Shown here: positions 1-4,922 of the stretch, one piece after another | Position numbering within the stretch: the first letter of the stretch is position 1 | Layout of the letters: every line of letters starts with the position of its first letter | DNA from: Bizionia sp. | GTDB taxonomy: Bacteria; Bacteroidota; Bacteroidia; Flavobacteriales; Flavobacteriaceae | Direction: 5' to 3' | DNA length: 5,594 nt | NCBI GenBank assembly: GCA_018067115.1 | Contig: JAGPVI010000052.1 | Span: 1-5,594 of the forward strand | Translations under genes and position numbers: made by a program | The notes under the pieces: model-generated | Databases searched by the model: none | Told to the model about the DNA's origin: nothing | The model's input: only the letters and a program-made list of their open reading frames with translations

Positions 1-38
1 TTTAGCGCATTTTAAATAGAAAATTAGAATTAACAGCT

Positions 39-749
39 ATGCAAAAAGGATCACTTTACCTTATTCCGACTACTTTAGGAGACTCAGAACCACTTAATGT
101 ATTACCTATTACGGTTAAGAATACTATTGAAGCACTTTCTATTTTTATTGTTGAAAATGAAAAAACGGCAAGACGCTTTATTAAAAAGATTTGTCCAGAT
201 AAAGATCAATCTCACTTACAACTCTTTCCGCTAAACAAGTTTACCGATGCCAGCGATTTACCAAGTTACTTATTACCTTGCGAAAATGGCGAGCACGTTG
301 GATTACTATCGGATGCAGGCTGTCCAGGGGTAGCAGATCCTGGTGCCGATGTTGTAAATATTGCACATCAAAATAATTTAAAGGTAATTCCTTTGGTTGG
401 GCCATCGTCTATTTTAATGGCAATGATGAGCTCGGGAATGAACGGTCAAAGTTTTGCCTTTAACGGCTACTTGCCAATAGATAAGGGAGAACGCAAACAA
501 GAAATTAAACGTTTAGAACGTTTGTCGTTCGACCACAATCAATCACAATCCTTTATAGAAACACCGTATCGCAATAATAAGATGTTAGAAGATTTGTGCT
601 CTTATTTAACAGGAAACACATCAGTTTGTGTGGCTTGCGATATTACTTTACCCACAGAATACATTAGAACATTAACGGTAAATGAATGGAAAAAAAATAA
701 CGTTGACCTTCATAAAAGACCAACGTTATTTATAATTCATAAAAGATAA
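39..749 (+). CDS. SAM-dependent methyltransferase, RsmI-like (tetrapyrrole methylase fold)
   Basis: This 236-residue protein fits the tetrapyrrole-methylase (SAM/corrin-porphyrin methyltransferase) superfamily and is closest to RsmI, which 2'-O-methylates C1402 of 16S rRNA. Visible family motifs are an N-terminal strand plus loop 'LYLIPTTLGD' (6-15), the SAM-site motif 'SDAGCPGVADPG' (91-102), 'VGPSS' (120-124), 'FNGYLP' (141-146) and 'ETPYRNN' (174-180). The C-terminal strand 'RPTLFIIHK' is also family-like. It departs from canonical RsmI. The first loop lacks the usual PIGNLxD, and the EDTR motif is replaced by 'VENEKTARR' (38-46). It therefore looks like the paralogous short form found in Bacteroidota rather than the housekeeping RsmI, and its RNA or other substrate is not established. 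No signal peptide or membrane helix is seen, so it should be cytoplasmic. The ATG at 39 is the first start and leaves all motifs intact. No clear promoter is visible in bases 1-38. It converges on the next gene with a 5-bp gap. Confidence 0.88.
   Translation: MQKGSLYLIPTTLGDSEPLNVLPITVKNTIEALSIFIVENEKTARRFIKKICPDKDQSHLQLFPLNKFTDASDLPSYLLPCENGEHVGLLSDAGCPGVADPGADVVNIAHQNNLKVIPLVGPSSILMAMMSSGMNGQSFAFNGYLPIDKGERKQEIKRLERLSFDHNQSQSFIETPYRNNKMLEDLCSYLTGNTSVCVACDITLPTEYIRTLTVNEWKKNNVDLHKRPTLFIIHKR
690..731 (-). terminator. Rho-independent terminator for the minus-strand gene, inside the methyltransferase 3' coding end
   Basis: A perfect 11-bp inverted repeat has arms at 695-705 and 721-731. Read on the minus strand, the interior continues with two G-U wobble pairs (720/706 and 719/707) and three more pairs (718-716 with 708-710). 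This gives about 16 bp with a 5-nt loop. It is followed by eight uninterrupted T residues (complement of 697-690). On the plus strand the two wobbles become A/C mismatches and only three T's follow the stem (729-731) before the run is broken. The structure is therefore much better for the minus-strand transcript of the lysozyme-like gene, whose stop is 24 bases upstream of it. It may act weakly in the other direction. It lies wholly within the last 20 codons of the convergent methyltransferase gene. Confidence 0.8.
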
Positions 750-754
750 CTCTA

Positions 755-1426
755 TTACGCTTGCAAACGTACTTTAGCTTCTTTATTAGGCTTAATTACA
801 GAAGTATCATAACCTGAAAATCGTTTCATATACGAACCAATAGATGTTCCGTAGGCATCAGAAAACCCTGTTGCACCGTAACTTCTCAAGTATTTCTTTA
901 CCCCTCCTGGTCCTGCTAAGTGAGCAGCAGCTAGTATACCAGATTCGGTAATTCTAATACCATTGATATTTTTACCTACAAAACGCTTAATATCTTTTCT
1001 CAAAACCCATTTATTACGTGACGTAAGTGCTATAAAAGCATTTTCTTGTAATTCTGGAGTGTTTAAGAATTCTGTAGTATTATTAATACCAATTAAAGCG
1101 AGTGTGCTTCTTCCAAATTGATACTTTCCTAAGTATCCCAAAGAATTTACTGTGAAGTAATTGTTTTGAGATTCTTTGAAGCCTAAAGCTTCTTTAAAGC
1201 CTAAAAACGATTTACCTAATCTTGGGCTAAACGTTTTTTCTTTACTATTAGCCAATGCTAAATTAACAGAGTCTGAAATACAAACTGTATACTCGAGATC
1301 TAATCCTTTTGTAGAATAGTCTGTCATATCAAATTCACTATCTATTTCTGGAGATATTGAAAATGCTGCAAATGCACTTATTGTTATTGCTAATAATAAA
1401 AACTTTACACTATTTTTTTTATTCAT
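755..1426 (-). CDS. Secreted lysozyme-like (lytic transglycosylase-fold) protein
   Basis: This is a 223-residue exported protein. Residues 1-23 form a signal peptide: lysines at 3-4 and 8, then a hydrophobic core 'FLLLAITISAFAAF'. Residues 80-110 resemble the lysozyme/SLT active-site region. 'GFKES' (82-86) carries a glutamate (Glu85) in the catalytic 'ES' position, followed by 'NSLGYLGKYQFG' (94-105), like the 'S..GA.G.YQ' stretch of transglycosylases. 'GILAAAHLAGPGGV' (163-176) and 'DAYGTSIGSYMKRFSGYD' (190-207) complete a recognisable small-lysozyme pattern. The likely role is binding or cleaving peptidoglycan in the periplasm; activity is inferred, not shown. No LysM domain is present, although relatives are often labelled as LysM or peptidoglycan-binding proteins. 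The ATG at 1426 is chosen because it starts a proper signal peptide. The frame stays open upstream only to a TTG at 1486 that lies inside a promoter box. An 18-bp tandem duplication lies just before and over the Glu85 motif (1172-1207). Confidence 0.72.
   Translation of the reverse strand: MNKKNSVKFLLLAITISAFAAFSISPEIDSEFDMTDYSTKGLDLEYTVCISDSVNLALANSKEKTFSPRLGKSFLGFKEALGFKESQNNYFTVNSLGYLGKYQFGRSTLALIGINNTTEFLNTPELQENAFIALTSRNKWVLRKDIKRFVGKNINGIRITESGILAAAHLAGPGGVKKYLRSYGATGFSDAYGTSIGSYMKRFSGYDTSVIKPNKEAKVRLQA
1172..1207. repeat. 18-bp imperfect tandem duplication within the lysozyme-like gene
   Basis: Bases 1172-1189 and 1190-1207 are adjacent direct copies matching at 15 of 18 positions. 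They are in frame with the minus-strand gene and encode 'LGFKEA' (75-80) followed by 'LGFKES' (81-86). The second copy contains the presumed catalytic Glu85 and the first supplies a second glutamate, Glu79, in a near-identical context. Three substitutions separate the copies, so this is not a very recent slip. Confidence 0.85.
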
Positions 1427-1483
1427 CTTTTTAGATTTTTTCAAACACTTATTTTCAAAAAGCGTGCCTAAAATTTCCGAGTG

Positions 1484-1491
1484 CAAATATA
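1484..1491 (-). promoter_or_regulatory. Bacteroidota -7 promoter box for the lysozyme-like gene
   Basis: On the minus strand this reads TATATTTG, an exact match to the TAnnTTTG -7 element used by the primary sigma factor of Bacteroidota. It lies about 57 bases upstream of the chosen ATG, predicting a start near 1478 and an untranslated leader of roughly 50 bases. I do not see a convincing -33 TTTG element at the usual distance. The box overlaps the TTG codon at 1484-1486, which argues against that codon as the translation start. Confidence 0.6.
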
Positions 1492-1505
1492 CAACTTTTT
1501 TAAAT

Positions 1506-1532
1506 ATACTGATAACCAGACTGTTAAAGTAT
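1506..1532 (-). terminator. Weak candidate hairpin at the end of the dapF operon
   Basis: An imperfect hairpin sits directly after the stop of the DUF2279 gene. It has an outer 5-bp stem (1506-1510 with 1528-1532), a small internal loop, an inner 4-bp stem (1513-1516 with 1523-1526) and a 6-nt loop. It is followed on the minus strand by only three T's and then A-rich DNA, so it is a poor intrinsic terminator. Transcripts from the upstream operon may read into the lysozyme-like gene. Confidence 0.25.
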
Positions 1533-1533
1533 G

Positions 1534-2445
1534 TTAAAAGTAAATAGGATAGAATTTGAGTCCGTTTTCACTATTAAACTCCATAGTTGGCAATGGTACC
1601 TTAATGCTATTGAAAACGCTAAAAAGTGTGCGTAAAAGTGCTGAATTTGTCTGTATTTTAGATAAATCGAGATCTAAACTTAAATAGTATTGTGCATAGC
1701 GTTTTTGATAAAAACCCTTCGAAAGTTGAACATCATGAGTTCCTGCTAACATGCCATTAGCACCATAACCGAAAGCTATATTTAGCCATTTTGGCACTTT
1801 ACACTCCTTAAAAAAGGAGTGCACATTAACGCTTAGCCAATACGTTTGTCCGTTATAATCTTTTAAAAACTCTTCTGTCAATCCGTTTCCAAGTTTATTA
1901 GGATTTAACGCGGCATATTTAGTTTGATGAAAAGAATATTTTAAGGCGATACGTTGTTGGTTCCATAATAACTCTTGACCTATAAACAACCCTGCTCCTG
2001 CTATATTGGCTATAAAATCACCCCAAGAAAAACCCCATTCTTCCGAAAAACCATCTAAAACTTCAACAGCAGTTAAAAATGAGAATCCCAAAGTTCCGCC
2101 GTAAAGCAATTGATTTCTTTTACTAACACCACTCCATTGTAACGTTTGGGCGCCTAGTCTTCCTAATTGATATCCGCTAAATGCGTGCCCCATTTTATCG
2201 AGCTGAAACCACTCATTATTATCATTAATAGTATGAAGTTTGGAACGCTTATAATCGCTATACCACAAGGTGTTTAATCCGATTAATGTTAAACTACCAA
2301 GCGAAGCTTCAGTAATAACAACCGTATTTCGTCTAGAACTATGTAACGTGTCGCTAGGCGTTAAAAAAGTTTGAACCGCAGATTGTGAACATACAGTAAA
2401 CGCGTGTAATACTATATATAGACAAACTACCGCACGATATCTCAT
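1534..2445 (-). CDS. DUF2279 (YfiM-like) envelope protein
   Basis: This 303-residue protein begins with a probable signal peptide (1-20, hydrophobic 'VVCLYIVLHAFTV'). It carries the DUF2279/YfiM hallmark: 'DKMGHAFSGYQLGR' (83-96), a hydrophobic segment around 115-127, then 'EVLDGFSEEWGFSWGD' (128-143) and 'IANIAGAGLFIGQ' (145-157). The histidine and acidic residues of these motifs are conserved family features. The C-terminal half (about 160-303) has alternating polar and aromatic segments and ends in Phe, which would suit a small outer-membrane or membrane-associated beta structure. That localisation is inference. The molecular function of the family is unknown. Its ATG overlaps the mltG stop by one base (TAATG), so translation is probably coupled to MltG, hinting at a related envelope role. 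It is the last gene of the dapF operon. An 8-bp perfect hairpin with an AAAA/TTTT loop lies inside it at 1802-1821. Confidence 0.78.
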   Translation of the reverse strand: MRYRAVVCLYIVLHAFTVCSQSAVQTFLTPSDTLHSSRRNTVVITEASLGSLTLIGLNTLWYSDYKRSKLHTINDNNEWFQLDKMGHAFSGYQLGRLGAQTLQWSGVSKRNQLLYGGTLGFSFLTAVEVLDGFSEEWGFSWGDFIANIAGAGLFIGQELLWNQQRIALKYSFHQTKYAALNPNKLGNGLTEEFLKDYNGQTYWLSVNVHSFFKECKVPKWLNIAFGYGANGMLAGTHDVQLSKGFYQKRYAQYYLSLDLDLSKIQTNSALLRTLFSVFNSIKVPLPTMEFNSENGLKFYPIYF

Positions 2446-3488
2446 TATTTATTTATGCCTTGTGCCGATAAATAACTATGGTATTCTCGGGCATTACTAT
2501 TGTGTTGCGACAATGTTTTTGCAAATTTATGAAATCCAAGTCGACTAGCATCGGCAGCAAAATATAAGTAACTGTGTTTTTCTGGATTTAATACCGCATC
2601 AATAGCAGAAACGTCTGGCATAGCGATAAGCCCAGGAGGCAATCCTCTATTTTTATATGTATTGTATGGCGAATCGATATCTTTATGTTTATTTAAAACC
2701 CGCTTAATTACTGTATTCTTATATTCTGGTAACTGATACGCCGCATATTTTAAAGTGGGATCTGCCTGCAAAGGCATACCTATTCGAATACGATTTAAGT
2801 ACACTCCAGCAATACGAGGTTGCTCGCTAGATTGTTTCGATTCTTCATGCACTATAGAAGCCAACGTCATCACCTCATCGCGTGTTAAGTTTAAAGCCTC
2901 GGCCTTTTGGGTTCTGGCTCCTTTCCAAAAGCGATTGTATTCTTTTAGCATGCGCTCTCTAAATGCTTCAGCCGATGTATTCCAGAAAAACTCATAGCTG
3001 TTAGGAATATACATTCCTAATCTATTTTTCGAATTAAACCCATTATCCGTTTCAAACTGAGCATCTGTCATTGCTTGTAGCAACGTTAAACTATCCGGTT
3101 CTATTTGTGTGGCAATACGTCCCGCTAACTTTTCAATAGACTCCTGATTATTAAAAGCCAATTGCAACGGTTTATTTTTACTGCGAATGCTATTAATAAT
3201 ATCGTTATTGCTCATCCCTTTTTTAATTACAAAACGCCCAGCTTTAATGTGTGATGTATACTGTTTTCTTGCTGCTAAAGCATCGAATCCATCAATATCT
3301 TTTAAAAGAGGTTGTAATTGTTCTCTCACATCTGTGTATCGTGCATGAGTTGGCACATAGATATACGTTTCAGATTGATTAAAATTTGTATTCGGTTTAA
3401 ACATCGCGTTGTAAACAAAATAAGCAAAGTAACTAGCTACAAAAAGGCCAATGATTACAATGGCTAATAGGATTTTTTTAATGTACAT
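2445..3488 (-). CDS. mltG: Endolytic murein transglycosylase MltG
   Basis: MltG is an inner-membrane enzyme that cuts newly made glycan strands, leaving a 1,6-anhydro end, and is thought to set strand length. This 347-residue copy has a short cytoplasmic tail, a transmembrane helix at about 5-27, and a LysM-like periplasmic subdomain (about 43-105, including 'AGRFVIKKGMSNNDIINSIR'). The YceG catalytic domain follows. Family motifs are 'GMYIPNSYEFFW' (158-169), 'LASIVHEES' (209-217), 'AGVYLNRIRIGMPLQADPT' (227-245), 'SPYNTY' (273-278) and 'GLPPGLIAMP' (282-291). By alignment of the ASIV motif the catalytic glutamate should be Glu216. Nothing essential appears missing, and the length is normal for the family. 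Its start overlaps the end of the upstream GNAT gene by 11 bases, and its stop overlaps the next start by one base, so it sits in the middle of a translationally coupled operon. Confidence 0.95.
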   Translation of the reverse strand: MYIKKILLAIVIIGLFVASYFAYFVYNAMFKPNTNFNQSETYIYVPTHARYTDVREQLQPLLKDIDGFDALAARKQYTSHIKAGRFVIKKGMSNNDIINSIRSKNKPLQLAFNNQESIEKLAGRIATQIEPDSLTLLQAMTDAQFETDNGFNSKNRLGMYIPNSYEFFWNTSAEAFRERMLKEYNRFWKGARTQKAEALNLTRDEVMTLASIVHEESKQSSEQPRIAGVYLNRIRIGMPLQADPTLKYAAYQLPEYKNTVIKRVLNKHKDIDSPYNTYKNRGLPPGLIAMPDVSAIDAVLNPEKHSYLYFAADASRLGFHKFAKTLSQHNSNAREYHSYLSAQGINK

Positions 3489-4011
3489 TCGTATTGATTA
3501 ATTGATATAGATATTCGTTTTTAAAGCTTCCGTTAAAATAACTCCAGTCTTTTTTTAAGCCGACCTCTTGGAATCCTTGATTTGAAAATAATTTAATACT
3601 TGCCGTATTTCCTTCAGAAATATTACAGTATAATTGATGTAAATCTAAGTGTGTAAAACAATAATTACATAATAATTGTAACGCTTCTTTGCCATACCCT
3701 TTATTGCGATTTTCACTGTGTTGTAATAAAATGCCAATGCCAGCGCGTTTATTTTTAAAATCGAAATCGAAGATATCAATTAATCCTAAAACCTCTGTTT
3801 CCTTATTACAAATCACCAAACGTAATTGTTTGGCTTCATAAATATCTTGATGCGCGTTTTCTAAATATTGTTTTATTAAAAAACGAGAGTATGGCGTAAC
3901 TGTCGCACTAATCTCCCAGATAGATTCGTCGTTTTCTATGGCGTAGATAAACTCTAAATCTTCGGGTTCTAAAGCACGTAAGTATATATGTTCTCCGTGT
4001 AATGTTACCAT
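3478..4011 (-). CDS. GNAT-family N-acetyltransferase (RimJ/RimL-like)
   Basis: This 177-residue cytoplasmic protein has the GNAT fold typical of the Acetyltransf_3 or RimJ/RimL group. It starts 'LHGEHIYLRALEPEDLEFI' (4-22), the usual beginning of that group. The acetyl-CoA pyrophosphate-binding motif A is 'ENRNKGYGKEAL' (100-111), matching R-x-x-G-x-G at Arg102-Gly107. Motif B is 'EGNTASIKLFSNQGFQEVG' (133-151), with the commonly conserved Asn135. The acceptor cannot be told from the sequence: ribosomal protein N-termini, polyamines, amino sugars or peptides are all possible for this group. Its start overlaps the dapF stop by 7 bases (ATGGTAA), and its end overlaps the mltG start by 11 bases. 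It is therefore locked between two peptidoglycan genes, which suggests but does not prove an envelope-linked substrate. Confidence 0.88.
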   Translation of the reverse strand: MVTLHGEHIYLRALEPEDLEFIYAIENDESIWEISATVTPYSRFLIKQYLENAHQDIYEAKQLRLVICNKETEVLGLIDIFDFDFKNKRAGIGILLQHSENRNKGYGKEALQLLCNYCFTHLDLHQLYCNISEGNTASIKLFSNQGFQEVGLKKDWSYFNGSFKNEYLYQLINTNVH

Positions 4012-4784
4012 TCTATTTCTCCTTTAAATACCTGCTTTGCTGGACCTTTTAACCAAATATTGCTGTACCCTTTATTTTCTTCATTAAAAGACACTTTCAA
4101 TGTTCCCCCTTCTGTTTGCAAGGTGACACTAGTTGCTTTCGTTTTCTGTTGTTTGTGCATTGCTAGAGCTACTGCTGTAACACCAGTACCACACGATAAC
4201 GTCTCGTCTTCTACCCCACGCTCGTAAGTTCTTACAGCAAAAGTATCCTCATTAACTTGTGTTACAAAATTAACATTCGTTCCTGTTTCATTATAAGGAG
4301 TGCCATACCGTATTTTTGCACCTTCTAGTTTCACATTAATACTTTTAACACTGTCCACATTAGTAACGTAATGTGGGGATCCAGTATTTAAAAACGTGTA
4401 ATTTGCTGTGTTTTCAATACTAGTAACATCTTGCATTTTAAGGGCTATGTCTTCAGAAGAAATAATAGCTTCGTGCACACCATCAATGGCCATAAATGTT
4501 GTTTTACCACCAATAATATTAAGAAATTTAGCAAAGGCTACAATACACCTTCCGCCATTACCGCACATACTGCTTTCATTTCCATCGGCATTAAAATACA
4601 CCATTTTAAAATCGGTGGTATCATCATTCTCTAGCAAAATCAAGCCATCGGCACCAATACCAAAGCGCCTGTCGCATAATTGGGCGATTAATTTGGTATT
4701 GTTTTTGCTAAATGTTTGTTGTCTATTATCAAGAAACACGAAGTCGTTTCCTGTGCCTTGATATTTATAAAATGTATGTGCCAT
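4005..4784 (-). CDS. dapF: Diaminopimelate epimerase DapF
   Basis: DapF is a PLP-independent cytoplasmic epimerase that converts LL- to meso-diaminopimelate, the precursor of lysine and of the peptidoglycan cross-link. This 259-residue protein shows the family signatures: 'KYQGTGNDFV' (7-16), 'RRFGIGADGL' (39-48), 'NADGNESSMCGNGGRC' (65-80) with catalytic Cys74, 'NTGSPHYV' (133-140) and 'ERGVEDETLSCGTG' (188-201) with the second catalytic Cys198. Both cysteines of the acid/base pair are present and the length is normal. I chose the ATG at 4784. An in-frame GTG two codons upstream (4790) is possible, but it lies very close to the predicted transcription start. It is the first gene of the dapF-GNAT-mltG-DUF2279 operon and is divergent from the protease gene at 4923. 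Confidence 0.96.
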   Translation of the reverse strand: MAHTFYKYQGTGNDFVFLDNRQQTFSKNNTKLIAQLCDRRFGIGADGLILLENDDTTDFKMVYFNADGNESSMCGNGGRCIVAFAKFLNIIGGKTTFMAIDGVHEAIISSEDIALKMQDVTSIENTANYTFLNTGSPHYVTNVDSVKSINVKLEGAKIRYGTPYNETGTNVNFVTQVNEDTFAVRTYERGVEDETLSCGTGVTAVALAMHKQQKTKATSVTLQTEGGTLKVSFNEENKGYSNIWLKGPAKQVFKGEIEW

Positions 4785-4803
4785 TTCCACTAAGTTATGA
4801 TGG

Positions 4804-4811
4804 CAAATATA
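4804..4811 (-). promoter_or_regulatory. Bacteroidota -7 promoter box for the dapF operon
   Basis: On the minus strand this reads TATATTTG, a perfect TAnnTTTG -7 element and identical to the box before the lysozyme-like gene. It is 19 bases upstream of the dapF ATG, predicting a start near 4798 and a very short leader of about 14 bases. No clear -33 TTTG element is seen at the expected distance. The whole four-gene operon is probably transcribed from here, since no comparable box was noticed between the overlapping genes. Confidence 0.6.
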
Positions 4812-4835
4812 GGCTTTTCGTTAATTATTTAAGGT

Positions 4836-4858
4836 GTTAAATGGGCGTTAAAGTTAAA
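4836..4858. repeat. Three GTTAAA direct repeats in the dapF/htrA divergent intergenic region
   Basis: GTTAAA occurs at 4836-4841, 4847-4852 and 4853-4858. The first two copies are 11 bp apart, about one helical turn, and the third is directly adjacent. They lie between the two divergent genes and could be an operator or an alternative sigma-factor element, but in AT-rich DNA such short repeats can arise by chance. Confidence 0.3.
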
Positions 4859-4878
4859 ATAAGGACTCAATATTTAAT

Positions 4879-4886
4879 TAATTTTA
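4879..4886 (+). promoter_or_regulatory. Possible -7 box for the htrA-like gene
   Basis: TAATTTTA matches the TAnnTTTG element except for the final base, and it lies 36 bases before the protease ATG. No -33 element is obvious. The surrounding DNA is extremely AT-rich, so this call is weak. The gene may instead use a stress-responsive ECF sigma factor. Confidence 0.25.
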
Positions 4887-4922
4887 ATCGTTATCATATT
4901 AATTCTAAACTAATAAAAAAAA

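Noticed and set aside
2755..2997. An 80-codon open frame on the plus strand opposite mltG
   Set aside because: It is antisense to the conserved catalytic part of mltG and has no promoter box or recognisable motif; it is a shadow frame.
4431..4634. A 67-codon plus-strand frame opposite dapF
   Set aside because: It is a second shadow frame in the same antisense region, with no supporting signal.
4408..4761. A 117-codon open frame on the plus strand opposite dapF
   Set aside because: It lies entirely antisense to dapF, whose two catalytic cysteine motifs are clear. The translated product shows no recognisable domain, and its hydrophobic composition is what the complement of this coding frame would give.
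4788..4790. GTG as the dapF start
   Set aside because: It adds only two residues and lies very close to the start predicted from the promoter box, while the ATG at 4784 gives the usual DapF N-terminus. It cannot be fully excluded.
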